Of a stretch of 64,000 nt of DNA, positions 10,863 through 24,200 are shown piece after piece (position 1 is the stretch's first letter; every line of letters begins with the position of its first letter). The stretch comes from Lasiosphaeria ovina (Eukaryota; Ascomycota; Sordariomycetes; Sordariales; Lasiosphaeriaceae): positions 186,001 to 250,000 of the forward strand of contig JAULSN010000010.1 of NCBI GenBank assembly GCA_033439765.1, written 5' to 3'. Below the pieces are notes generated by a model that did no database searches, was not told the DNA's origin, and worked only from the letters and a program-made list of their open reading frames with translations. Made by a program: the position numbers and the translations under genes.

Positions 10863-12960
10863 ATGGCGACAAGGCCCCATGTGGAAGCGAGGTCGTTGTC
10901 GACCATCAACTACCTGGCCGCAAACCCCCCGCAATACCCCCACTTTCCTGAACTGCGCGAGTCTCTCACGCTGTACATATCGCGTGTGCCGGGCACTCGA
11001 GGTCCGTATATGCACGCCACAGGGCATGTGTGATCACTGATCGCCCCTCCCGCAAGCTGACGACAGACCGACAGATATCATTCTCTCCACGTTCAAGCCG
11101 CATCGCAAAAACGTAACAGCCGAGGACGTCGCCAACTCCCTGTATTACGCCCATTTTGATCTCCCTACCGATGAGCTGCTCACAGCCGCCCGCCGGTTTG
11201 GGGATGCGACCTCGCCTCGCTCTAGCAACGAGAGCGCGAGGAGCCCGATCCCCAGGAAGCCATTGCCAGCCTCTGCGAGGGTGCCGAGGGTAGAGGGTGT
11301 TGCGTTAGATGCCCCTGCACCGTCCCCAATCCCAACGGCAACCCCCCAAACCCCCAGCTTCGTTGGACATGGCAGTCCCGAGAACTCAGCGCTCTCTCCG
11401 AGTCCGGACCCAAGGCTTGCAGATATCGACGCCGATGGGTATCGTACAAACCCAATGTTTCGGCCGCGAGCCGGCGCCGGGACGCTCGGGTCCCCGCCGT
11501 CCCCCTTGCCCCTGAACAAACCTCCGCCGTCACCAGTAATGACCACATTGCGGAAGCCGCTGGGACCTCGTCCACAGAACTTGCCTGTAGCCTCGGAGGC
11601 AGGCATGCCGGAGCCTCCCCGCCCTTTGGCGCGAGAAACCCCTTCTACCCCCGCCCAGTTTAGCTCCCCGCCTATGGCCCAGGTGGCTGAACCTGGACGG
11701 ATCGCATCGCCATCCTACCTGTCAACGCCGAACATGTCGTCATCCCCAGTGAAGAGAAGCCGGGCCGCATCTCTCCTGCCCTTTTCCCTCACGCTTATCC
11801 GCCGCGATCCAACCTCGGGCGGCCAGTGGAACATTGGCAAAGTCACTTCGTTCCAGACCAACATCCCTACGCCCGACATGGCCGACCCAAGCCTCAACCC
11901 AGAGGACATGGGCGACCTCGTGCGTGCGCACAAGATCGACATCCACCTCGAATCGTCGGGGTACGCCAAGTATCGTGGCATGCCTAGCCTTGCGACCGTG
12001 GATGCCTTCCGCAATGTCCCGGGGCAGTCCTTTACCCAGATGGCGAGCGGTCTCAGCTCCGCGATGGGGGGAAACATTGCCGCAGCTCCCAAGTCTGCGT
12101 ATAACCATGTCGAAGGCGGCTTCTCCCGACAGGTCGTCATGTCGTACACGAAGAGCTGGACATCAAACATCAAGAGCGCGTTCCGCCGCCATGACCGCCC
12201 CGGGAGCCCCGAGGGGAAAGGCGATGTCTCACCCGAAGACCTGTTGCCGCCAAGGTCGCTCCACCAGCGCCATGGGAGCGCCTCGACAGTGGGCTCGACG
12301 GACTCGGCGACGTGGGGTGACGGGCGCGAGACGCAGAAGGCTGATGGGCAGGGGCGCGAGGAACAGCGAGACGGAAAGGAAGGGCCGCAGCTGATCACAC
12401 AGCCAGGGCCGGGCCTCAGGCCGAAAGGGTACGTGTTTCTCAGCCCATGGGACGGGCAGTGCGAATTCCGCACGAGCAGCAGTGGCCGGGGTCTGAAGTG
12501 CCGGCACGTCCTCGACCCGAAGAGCGCCAAGTTGGACCCCCGCGAGGTGGCCCAGCACATGCGCGAAGCACAAGCCATGGGGCGGTCCCGTGGAGACGAG
12601 TTGACCTCGGCCCTGGCGGGAGCGAAGCCTATAAGCGAGTTGCGGTTCAATCTGCCGGGTGGTGATCTCTCGTCCGCTCGGGACGGCGAGGGCAAGAAGA
12701 GTCGCTGGGACCATCATCACCTGCAAGACCAGTTCAGCAAGCTGCTGCATCTCGACCCACAGAGCAGCGGGGATGACGATGACGACGAGGATGCGCCGAT
12801 GGATCTAAGCCTGGGTAGGGAACAGGCCGGAGGCGGTACTCGGGGCAACAGGGCCAAGCTGGGGAAGCTCATAATTCACGACGAGGGACTGAAGATGCTG
12901 GATTTGGTGGTTGCTGCAAACGTGGGGGTTTGGTGGACGACCTGGGAGCGGACAATGTGA
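10863..12960 (+). CDS. conserved fungal protein of unknown function
   Basis: Two exons (10863..11001 and 11075..12960), 674 aa. The join between VPGTR and DIILSTFKPHRKN is in phase, with donor gtccgt and acceptor cag. The N-terminus (YPHFPELRESLTLYISRV and DVANSLYYAHFD) looks ordered and helical. Residues of about 70-210 are Pro/Ser-rich and probably disordered. A second ordered block contains LLPFSLTLIRRDPTSGGQWN, the Tyr-rich YAKYRGMP region and RQVVMSYTKSW. A third contains YVFLSPWDGQCEFRTSSSGRG with LKCRHVL. A DDDDDEDAP acidic patch precedes the C-terminal end. No transmembrane segment or catalytic motif was recognised. The pattern of ordered blocks joined by Ser/Pro linkers and clean splicing support a real gene. 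It lies immediately upstream of two complex I genes on the same strand. Confidence 0.8.
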
Positions 12961-13562
12961 CGTGGGAGCGGAAATGTGAAGAATGGACACGACGGGAGAG
13001 GAGACGTAATATTCTGGGCTCTGGCTGTTGAAGCCACGGCTGTCCCCAAGTTGAGAGATACCCCTTATCCCATATAGTTGTACTGTAAATAGACTTACTG
13101 CCAACGACCTCTTAATATACTTCTGGCCTTTTTTCCGACAGTTTGTCGTCGTTGTCCTCTTTGCTCGACCGTGGGAGTCACGTGACCGTGGCGACGACCC
13201 ACACCACACCGGGTAGCCAATCAGCGGGCCAGAGTAGTAATCCCGCGAAATCGTCGCTCAAAATTCCGATGGTTTGACGTCTAGGGATCAATCCATCACG
13301 TCAAAAGCATCCGTCGGGGGGAGCTCTGAATCTCGCCTCCCACGTCGCCACTCCAATTTGAGCTGCCGGCCGCGCCTTAAGCTCTGCAGCCCTGCTCAAT
13401 TGGCACTCGAGAACGACTACTCGGCCCCGAATCGAGGAGCTCGATTGAAACTGCCGCCTCTCGCCCAGCCGAAACGCAGTCGACGACGGGACCTTCGAAA
13501 CCCCTCACCTCGACGGCGACACGATAATTTGCAACCCCCTCTCCCGCATAACATCCACCGAG
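12961..13562. other. intergenic region and 5' leader of the NDUFS8 gene
   Basis: Holds the 3' end of the upstream gene and the promoter and leader of the complex I subunit gene. A long frame from 13274 reads through it but overlaps the real exons in the wrong frame, so it is not taken as coding. Confidence 0.5.
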
Positions 13563-14508
<946 letters not shown>

Positions 14509-14958
14509 GCGCTTAGTGTTTACGGTGCGTGGGCGGAGTCTTTGGTGAAGCAAGGCACCACTAGTTTGTAGATAGACCTGTAAATACCTTGCACGAAGCC
14601 CCTTAACTATGTCTCATGATCCAGTTCTGTCTGTGTCCGCGTTCGTCGATTGGAGCAGTGACCGGGTTCTGTGCTGCACTAACACAAGTTGGCCTGTATC
14701 CTTGCTGCCAGTTATTAGCGCACCAATTGGAACGGGACACACGTGACGTTGCACGGGCCACTACAGCCGAGCTTCCCCGAGCTTGGTTGATGGCCGACCG
14801 ACGTTGGCGAGAAATTTATCATCGCCATTTCGTGCTCCGCTGGACTGCTAATTCTCGATCCATCCCAATCCGCTGCCCGCCCCAAAGTGCCCGCCTGCCA
14901 CCGAGTCGAAGCTGATCAATCTCAATCTCGACCGATATTCACAATCCAAGCCGCAGCC
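14509..14958. other. intergenic between two complex I genes
   Basis: 450 bp holding the 3' end of the NDUFS8 gene and the promoter of the acyl carrier protein gene. No other feature seen. Confidence 0.5.
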
Positions 14959-15817
14959 ATGTTCCGCACCGCCCTCCTGCGATCCTCGGCCGCGATGGCC
15001 GCAGCCACGCGCCCCGTCTCGGCGAGGACATTAGCTGCCGCCGCGGCGCCCGCCCTCCGAATCCAGTCCTTTGCGCCCAAGAAGCTCGCCGCATGGCAGG
15101 CCGTGCGGTGTTACTCTGCCGCTGGCGGGCTGGACAAGAACACGGTCTACGAGCGCATCAAGGTGCTGCTGCAGGGCTTCGACAAGGTACGTTCATTTTC
15201 TGGACGGACTCGCTCGGGCCGTTTGCTCGGTTGTCCACTTCTACCCGCCCCATAACATAACTACGGGATGTCGTGGAGCGGGATATCAGCGATGGCTACT
15301 TTGTGTCCGGGAACTCTGCCGGCACGAAATTGGAAGCAGGAGATCAGGAAGCTAACCATTCTTTGTCCATACAGGTCCAAGACCCCAACAAAGTGAGTCT
15401 ACCTTAAGCCGCTTACCACATACCCTAGCTCGCCATATTGACGAGCGCCGCTTGGCGACGCGCAGATCACAGAGAAGTCGCATTTTGCGAACGACTTGGG
15501 ACTGGACAGCCTCGATACCGTCGAGGTTGTGATGGCCATTGAGGAGGTACGTGTCCTTCTGCGCCAGGAAGGCGCTATATTAGATGCAGAGACTGCCGTC
15601 TTGCTACGGGTAGTTTGCGACAGTTTTCGGCGTATTAACAGGCCTGCCCGCATAGGAGTTCAGCATCGAGATCCCGGATAAGGATGCCGACACGATCCAC
15701 AGTGGTATGTCATGATTCGTCCTCTTCGACCGAGTTTTGTGGTTGAAGCTAATACGTATTCTTGGAACAGTGGACAAGGCTGTAGAGTACATCGTCAGCC
15801 AACCCGATGCCAACTAA
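14959..15817 (+). CDS. mitochondrial acyl carrier protein (NDUFAB1 type)
   Basis: Five exons: 14959..15186, 15375..15392, 15466..15546, 15656..15704 and 15771..15817, giving 140 aa. The second exon is only 18 nt (VQDPNK). A long Ala/Arg-rich presequence (MFRTALLRSSAAMAAATRP) is followed by the carrier domain LDKNTVYERIKVLLQGFDK, ITEKSHFANDLGLDSLDTVE and EFSIEIPDKDADTIHS. The phosphopantetheine attachment serine is Ser97 in GLDSLD. The protein carries acyl chains for mitochondrial fatty acid and lipoate synthesis, and in fungi it is also an accessory subunit of complex I that binds LYR proteins. Its position next to the NDUFS8 gene, same strand, fits that dual role. Exon structure is supported by exact family continuity at each junction. 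Confidence 0.95.
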
Positions 15818-18800
15818 GCGGACTGCCACGATCTCTGCCTGTACTATATGACGAAGAAGAAGAGCGCGCAGCGTAACCACGCCACTCCTGATGGTCTTTT
15901 AGACGGCGGACGACTTGGGATCGGAATGGGATAATATTACTCATTTGGGCTGGCCTTCCTGGGGTGCTGCGAGGTGTGCAGCTGTGTGAATACATACCAT
16001 ATTACAATGGAACGGGATGATACAGCTACCGTGGGCCCCTGACGCACCGATAACGTGATGGACAGTTCGCACTATGCTTGTGCAAATGACCGTGAAGGTC
16101 CTGATGCAGGCTCACAAACTTTGTCACTGGCTCCATCAAATTGCTTCCAGGCGGCTTCCTTTGTGATATTGTGATATACAAGGGGTTTTGGATGTTCCAT
16201 TTCACGACAATGAAGCCCGGCCGTAGAGCCGCCTGAAAGAGATGCAAATTGCAGGTACAAAGCCGGTCCCTTTGCAGGAAGGCGGCAGCAATCGAAATCC
16301 AGCAGTCTCTTTTACTTCGATCCCCATTGGTCTACTTGCCTGCCTTGCGATTTCTGTACGCCAAAGTGCCAATTACTGAGCGAGGCAGCCACCCGCACAG
16401 GAAAGGGAATACTGAAGCAAGGAGGCTCTGCCCGGGCTAAAGGCTCCTCATAGGCCTTGCGAAATGCGGTGAGAGGAGCAGCAATTCCATTTTTCTTTCT
16501 TGATTGGCCAACTTAGCGGGACGTGCTGCACGGTTTGTTGCCCTGCCTACGCCCTTTTGTGTCTTATCCGAGGAGGACCCGACAGGGACAATGCACACCG
16601 AGCTTCCGCCTTCTGTTTCCATTTCCGCGATTTCGCCTGTCTACTTAATAAACCAAATGCCAGTCTCTTGCCTGTCGCCCAGTCAGGCGTTTTGCCATGT
16701 GACGGACGGCATTGTCGCGGCCCGGTCTAGCTGACAGGGGTAAAGGGAGGCTGAGGCCCAGCCTCACGCCGCAGCTGATTCGCCCCCTGCCAACATTTGT
16801 CCCAAACAGGGGGACCGTCAACGGCGGCCGCTCTGGCAAACCCATCCTTTCCAGGTCGCCTGGAAATGCCCTGCTATCGTGGCTGTTCTAACCGGTCCCC
16901 GGCATGACGGAACTGGGTTCAGCTGGACGAAAGTGGCGCGGTCGGTCCTGGCCAACTCCGCTGCCGCCACCGCCATACGCTGCCCTGCCTGCCTGCTTTC
17001 GCATTCATTCCCATATGCACAATATTGCGGGGAACTTTACTCTGCATATTTGCTCCGGCTTGGTGTGGCTGAACACGGACAGTGGCGTTTCATAGATGCC
17101 CGGGAAGTTCCCCTGGCGGGCCGGGGGAAGGCTCCGGTCTCGCTATTCGCATTTGGGCAGGTCTTGGAGGAGCAGCCCGCCTTGGCCTTGACCGAGGGCA
17201 AGGGCCTGCTCTCAAGTGCTGCCTACGTTACGAGGTCGGGATCTGAAGCTTCCTTGACAGGCTACCGTCTCCTCTCCATTTCCATAGCCACTGTCAATTT
17301 CTGTGCAAATTTCCCGATTCATGTGACGGCACAGGATATGCTGTGACTCAAACCTGGGAATGGCCGGGCTCTTTCTGGGTCGGCAGCGAATATCCGTAGG
17401 CGTGCCCGCCAAGTGTGTAATTCATAACTAAGCACCTGTCACTGCCACTCCCTGGCTGTAGGAGAGCCGGTGTGTATTATTGAAATAAATACGGTCACGG
17501 AACGAAACCGGCGGTAATCAACCCATCCGACAAAACAAGTTTCGACCCATTTGTTCACTCTCCTGTTCCCATTCCCTAAAATCCTCCCATTACAACCTGC
17601 CTGCCCATCCCAGCAGGCTAGGTTTCCTGCAAGGCTGAGAGGGACGACTGACAGCAGACCGAGGTCATTGCCAGACTCGGCATTTTCAAACAGCAAGGTG
17701 TTTGTTGGGCAGATAACACTGGTCATGAGAAAGTATCGGTGTCAGCCTTGTGACTTGTTCAGACATTCGCAGTGTAACTGACTGAGGCCATGTTGCCACT
17801 GGGACAATATCATAACACACCGAGGCAGAGAGCCCCATCCGGGATCAACCAAGCAGGACTTTCCACTTAGTTGTCTAGATGCCGTGGTTGCCTTCCAGTC
17901 TGTCCACCTGTCAGCCCAAGACAAATCGATAAGTCACAAGCAATCTCACGCGTCACAGCGGCATACCTCGGTGAAGCATGTTGGTACTAGGTGACCCAGA
18001 CGGAGATGCTTTAATTTCTGCGGGGCCCATCCGCAGCACGGGCATTAACCAACTCACGGCGCGGTGTGTTTTCTCGAGATGCCTTAACCTTACGTGCCCC
18101 CCCATGTTCCCCTCATTCACGTCTTGTTTAGACGACAATGACGGCGAGGCAGAAAGACTCAATGTGCCTGGTTGAAATTCCTGTGGAAGTATGCCCAGAC
18201 AGTGGGGGTTAACGGTGCTGCATATTGCTACCCGGGGAGCAAGGAATCCCCTATCACCCAGGTCCCAAGCGTTCCTTGACGGTGATGGGAGTGAAATTTT
18301 GCTCCTGAATCGCAATAGTTGCGGCCAGGATACAACCAGCAAAGAGCACGCAAAACATGGAAACAAGACTCACAAACAGGGCAGCAGAAAGGTGTTTTCT
18401 TTACACATAGTAGAGCCAGAGCTAATAAAATCCAACGTATATAACAACATATGCAAGTGGAGTGCGTTGGCAGATTATGTATGCAAAGCATCCGTCTTCT
18501 TTTCATAACCAGGATGAGTAAGAAAACAAAAATGCCATTCTCACAGACAAAAACCCGCAAGAAGGAAAAGACACGAAGCTGCAAAATAAAAATGTGACGC
18601 CCGTGTAAATTATCAGATCCGGCCGGCCAAATCCCCCAACCCGCCCTCAACCCGCAACAACCGCCGCAAATGTTTTTCCCATCCCCTTTAACATGGAAAT
18701 GCCATAGTAACCGTTTTGCCCCGCTTTGTTTTCAACGTTGTATCTGGAGCAGTGCAGAGAAGTGGAAGAGAAACTCTCCAAGAAACATGGTGTCTTGGCG

Positions 18801-19103
18801 GCACAACTCATTATCCTAAGTGACTGCGAGAAAATCGCCATGAGAAACAGACAGAAATCCAGCGCCAAAGAAAAAAACAAAAGAATAAAGGGCCCGTGCT
18901 GTGCCAACGCACAATCGAGCCGCTGTATAGAAAATGCCCCAAGTAAGGAAGCCGAGGGACGTCTCTTCGATATATGTAATGCGCGATATGGCAGCTTGAC
19001 TAAAAAACACACCTAGCTATCGCTCATGCAGTCATTTCGCGTCTTTCCCTTTGCGTTGCGTAGTGCTTGCCGATGACACGTGGGAAGTCTCGATGTCGTA
19101 TTC
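15818..19103. other. 3.3 kb without a recognised gene
   Basis: Convergent space between the acyl carrier protein gene and the CCCH zinc-finger gene. Short frames near 16500-16730, 16880-17350 and 17950-18370 show no recognisable protein. No tRNA B-box with a matching T-arm was found. It could hold long 3' untranslated regions or a non-coding transcript. Confidence 0.35.
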
Positions 19104-21231
19104 TCATCTGCCCCCAACCGTCTCGACCGTGCTGGCTCCGTTGCGAGTGTTGTTGACGCCGGCACCGCTCGCGATATTTCGGTTGCTGGCTACCGCGGCA
19201 GCGTAGCTCCACTCGTTGTTGAGTGGGCTGGTGGCGCCCAGGTGACCCCCAGAGGCGCGCTTCCTAGCTCGGATCTGCTCTTCGTCTTCGTCCTCCATGC
19301 TGAACACAAACGACGTGTCTTCCTCGTCAATAGGCGTCGTAAAGCGCCCTGTCACGCTCGAGCCGATCGAGCCGCTGCTGACGTGTCGCTCGAGCCCCCG
19401 CTCCTTTTCCCTCTCCTTGCCGATGACCCCGGCGCTGATCGACCCCAGGCCATTTGAGCTGGGATTGCGAGTCACATGGGGATGTAGATGTGGGCTGGAG
19501 CCGCCAGATGCATCCTCTGCCAGCCGTGTCCGCTGCATCTGCTGTGTAAGAAGCGCCAGAGAGTCGTTCTGCCAGCTGGCAGATGCCGATTTGCCGTTGG
19601 TCGAATCGCCGTTTAGCTCGGCGTTGAGCGCGCCGGCCAGACTCGAGTTTCGAAGGGGGCTGCCAACGTGGCCGAACGCGGACGTGTGCTTCAGCGATCG
19701 GCCTGACCCTCCCGTGTACGATGTGCCGTTATCCTGTAACGCGTCTTCTTCCTTCTGCCGCTGAAAGAGTGTACCCCACCGGCTTGGGCTTGAGGCCGTT
19801 AGGGGGCTCCCGAACTTGGACACGGGAGACGACTCTGGCATTTGTTGCTCCATGTCCACGGCGCGCAGGGTGTGAGTCGTGGATCCCCTTCTAGCCTTCT
19901 CGGCTGGTGTGAGCACCTCGTTGGCCAAAGCACCGGGTACATAGTCCTCTTCAAACAGAAACTCGGTCTCCCAGTCTCGATCGATCTTGGGCGCGCTGCT
20001 GCTCATCAGCCGCGGCTTCGTATACCGCAGCGAGCTGCTGTGCATTGCCCGCCTTCCAAAGTATTCATCGTTAGCCAGCGCCGCGCCGTGCATTGCCGAT
20101 CCAGTCGGCGGACTGCTCCCAAAGCCGTTGATCTCAGCAGCGGCTAGGGCCGAAGGTGACAAGTGTTCGCTGCTGCCAAAGGCCGATGTGTGCAGGAGCT
20201 TTAGCGTTTCCGATGTGCGTGCATCTTTGGCCGAGTTGAGCGACGGCGACGGGGACTCGAGACCGAATTTACTTGGCATCGACGACGGCCACGGGCCATA
20301 GCGGGCGGCATGCGAGATGCCGTTGCTGTCAAAGGAGGCGGGCAGCGGCGCATCGAGAACCGACAGCCCCTTTACGTTGACGGGTGAGAGGCCGAGCCCG
20401 AAGCGGTTCACGTCTTCGTCGCGCGGGGAGCCATAGGCCGAGGCGGGGTTTGAGGTGTATGTTGTGTCGATGATGGGCAGGCCATTCTCCAGGCTGGGTT
20501 GGCGGCCCAGCTGGTGGCTGTATCGGTCGTCTTGGAGGGCGTACGGGCTCGTGGCGGTATAAGGCGGAAGGGCGTCGGCACGCAAGAAAGAGTTCGTCAG
20601 GGCACTGTTGGACGGTGTGTGGTACGTGGTGGGATTAAGGCGAGCACCAAGCGTGACAGGCGACGATCCTATCGTCACACCGTTCTTGCCGTAGTTGATG
20701 CGGCGCCCGTCGGGCAACACGTGGATATTGGCGCATTTCGGACCAAACTTGCAGTTGCCCTACCGACGTGACACGGCGAGTCAGTAAAGCGTCGCTGGGG
20801 ACATCCTTGCACCACAGCCTAAAACACGCACCTTTGCGAAGTATTTGCACACATTCTCGGCGGCCTGGCTGAGATCGTGACTGAAGGGGCAGGCATTGCC
20901 AGCCTGGCAGGCGCCTTGCCGGAAGAACTTGCAAGGAACGTGCGACGTGTCTGTTGCGAGCGAGGCGCCGGTTAGCTTTGAAGCGGAGCGTAGCAACGCG
21001 CGGTGCTGCTCGTTGCGCGGTGCGCATGTCGGTTTCGCAATCGCGGGGCGACCGCCCACCCGGCTGAGCTATGGGTTTCGGAAGGAGTGGGAAGGACGGC
21101 GACTTACTTGGAGGGCTCCGCGGGCCGTCAAACCTGCTCGCGGGAGGCATTGGGCTCATCATGCCATCAGAGTGGTCGCTCTGCGGCGGGATGTTGAGGC
21201 TTCCGCTACGTAAATGGCGGAATTCGGGCAT
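19104..21231 (-). CDS. tandem CCCH zinc-finger protein
   Basis: Three exons: 21231..21108, 20950..20832 and 20759..19104, giving 632 aa. Two CCCH fingers of C-x7-C-x5-C-x3-H spacing sit near the N-terminus: CKFFRQGACQAGNACPFSH (Cys48, 56, 62, His66) and CKYFAKGNCKFGPKCANIH (Cys76, 84, 90, His94). The second finger is completed across the last intron. The remaining 530 residues are Ser/Pro/Asn-rich and mostly disordered, with a conserved-looking DRDWETEFLFEEDYVPG segment and a FVFSMEDEDEEQI motif near the end. Paired CCCH fingers of this type usually bind RNA; yeast Lee1 has a similar arrangement. A post-transcriptional role is likely but not shown here. I chose the ATG at 21231 because the upstream in-frame codons contain no earlier ATG. 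Confidence 0.88.
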
Positions 21232-24200
21232 TGTTTTGGAGTGGATGTCCAACGAGCAAGAGCGGGCGTCGAAAGGGGGGTTAGATTTGGGCGGTGGGAG
21301 GGGCGGCCCGATTCTGCGGCGGTGGAGCGCAAATGCGAGCGGGCGTCGTCAATTGGACATGCAACGAGGAGGCCGCGACCGAGGACGGATATCTACGACG
21401 AGACGACAAGACCAGATGGCGTGACCCGTGGCAGCCAAAAGGAAGCTATTCCAACCCCCAGGAAGCGGCAGTGATAGGGTATTGTCGGATAGGGACAACG
21501 GCGGCAAGGAGGAGAGGGGAGATACGGAGTAGCGGGATGTATGAATGTGGCCAGCCGAGCGCGGTCGCTGCTGCAGGGAGGCTAGGACGCGCTGCTGGAG
21601 GACTTGGACTCACGGGTGTCGGGTACCCGCCCCCAAGTGCGGCAACGACTAGACGGAATCCGTACTGTGCAGTGCAACTCGAACCTCGAACCACAATCTC
21701 GAGTCAAGACGGCGGGAGCAGACCAATGACGCCGCGCAGGGCAATTTTAGGTTGCAGACAGCCCCAGTGCCCGGGCGAGCCTGGAAGAGCTGCGACGCAC
21801 TTTCTGGCGGAGACGAGTGAACCGGGACGACGTGGAACTGCGGCGTCAATCTACGGGCTGCAACCAGGTAAGAGATCGCGGGCTGAGGGGCCGGTTAAGA
21901 GCGATTGGGATGGAGGGGGCACCAAGACGAGCACAAGGGAGCGAACGAGGTGGACGGGACTGTGCAGCAGCGGGGTTGCTTCTCGGCTCTCTTTTAGGGC
22001 TTTTCCCCTCGCTGCTTGATGCGCGACAGGCAGGCTGGCGGGAGCTTGACTCAGATGATGGATGTCTTTTGTGGGATGGATTTTGGTGCTGTCTAGGGTT
22101 AACAGTGCGGAGTGTTTGTGGACCCTGAAGCCCGAAACCCGCCCTGCAGAATTCGAGACCCCGGTCCGATAGTGGAGGTGAGGGCGGTATCGAAGTCGAT
22201 GTGACCCACCGAGCGAGTGGGGGTCGAACAAACACAGACCTGCTCGGCTGGGCAAATAGAACCCAGGGCAAGATGTGTTTTGTATTGTATAATACAAATC
22301 ACAGGCAAGTACGGTTACCGTATGGTACAGCGAGGCAGGGCAACGAAGGTGTGTCGGTGTGAGTAAGTGGCAAGCCACCAAGGCATGCGCAACGCAAGGC
22401 CCGCCGTTCATTGGCCTGCTGCTGTCATGGAATCGAAGCCAACACGGGTCGAGGCAGGACCAGGCAGCGGAAGCTCTGAGGAACTCCGCATTCCAACATT
22501 TTCTGTCCAGATAACGGCCGCTGGCAGGATAGCAACGGCTTTCCATCGGACCTTTTGTCCCCTGTCGGCAGTGCAACCTGCTGTTTCCGTCTACCTAGAA
22601 TAATTAACTCGGCAGGTACTGTTCTCAGCAAAATCACAGCGCAGCGCAGTGGGGGTTGGCAAGACGCGAATCAGCACGGGATGGAGAAGGGAAGTTTCGG
22701 AATGACAGGTCAAAACCAAGGTCGAGGCCTACAAATTTACCCAGGCATATGCACAAAGCTGGAAAGATGGAGGCTCGTGATCAATGTCAGAAATTCTATG
22801 GCTGACGGTTGTCGTCCCGCAACTGCAGGAGGAGCGAGACTGAATCGACGCTCATGGCTTGCAGCTCGCTGATCTGGTTCTACCATCCAGTGTCTCACCT
22901 GGGCTCGCAGACCCCGCGATCAAGCCCCGCTCAACCCATCCACGCTGTCGTCTTTTCCTTGGCTTCACTCAGCTCCTGGACGGCTGAAGCTTCAGTTGAA
23001 ATGCCGCGGATGGCCCGCAGCCTGGCGCAAACTTGCTTCTTGCCTGGCCATTCGCGTCGTGAAAGGCACCTCGGCTGATCGCCGACTTGACTTGATCTCG
23101 CTGCGACGTTTGCCCTCTTGCCCGTCCCTGATAGGCCCGGATGGGTTATGCAGCCCAACCCCTCGATCTGGGGAAGCGCAGTGGATGAGCTGCGAATAAG
23201 GATTAGTGAGTGGTTATCGGACACCCGGCTTTTGCATGACGTGGATTCCGCTAGACGGCGGACGCAACTAATGGCCATGCTGCAGCACCCGTAGCTGCTG
23301 CGCGTGGCTCTGAGAGTCTGGATCTGGTGGAGTGGTGCCAGCCTTCAGGCCGCGCTTATTTTAATCTCGAGCCCGGCAAAGCGCTTGTCGAGCGTCTGAG
23401 TGTTGAGTGAGAGATGCCGGAATTACGTCTGCGACAACCCAATGGGATAAACTGGACGGCACGCCATCGGATTGATCGCTGGTTTGCGAGCCTCGCCGAG
23501 ATTTGACGAATACCGCACTCGGACGAGGGCCGATCGAGCGCCTCCAGTCGATTTGGGAATGGAATGCAGAGATCTAGCCTTTCCAGCCGCTTGGCGCGAC
23601 GGCAACATGGCAAGAATGTTCACATGTCTGCAGTTTCCGGTCTCCAGTGGAAGACAGGCCTAGCTCCTGAAGACCGCCTGTCTCGTTCGTCAGCTCGTGT
23701 CACTGAGACATTCTGGATTCGTTCGTTCTGCCAATAATAAGCTGGCCAGCCGCCTGGGCCACAGCTGCGAGGTGCATGCAGTCAGACAAAACAAGACTGT
23801 GGCGCTCTTGGGTGTACATGTACAGTACAACGTGCCGGCACGCTAGGGTCTGACGGCGGCGAAATGTGCCCCGACGGCGGACAGTGTTGTTGAGGGTGCC
23901 ACAACGCGGCTGTCCGTCGCATCTTGCCCAGGCGTCCCTTTTGAGCAAACACACGACGGGGCAAAGAAGGTGTGGCTGGCTGTTTACGTCGATGACAAGT
24001 GGACGACACGACGACGGTGCGACTTGAGCTAAGCCGTCTCGTCTCTCAGCGTCTTCCGCCGGGTCGGTTTGCTGCACCTCTGCTCGGTATTCCCCGCTAT
24101 TGCCCATCCACGCCTACGCAGCCTGCAATCTTCATCGTCCAGCTTCGTATGCTTTTACTGTGCCGTGATGCGGCGATAAGAATCGCGGGGCGTTCTCGAC

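Noticed and set aside
11715..12695. 326-codon minus-strand frame
   Set aside because: Antisense shadow of the conserved 674-aa gene; composition mirrors GC-rich codons of the real strand.
19080..20771. Several plus-strand frames opposite the CCCH gene
   Set aside because: Antisense shadows of the zinc-finger gene.
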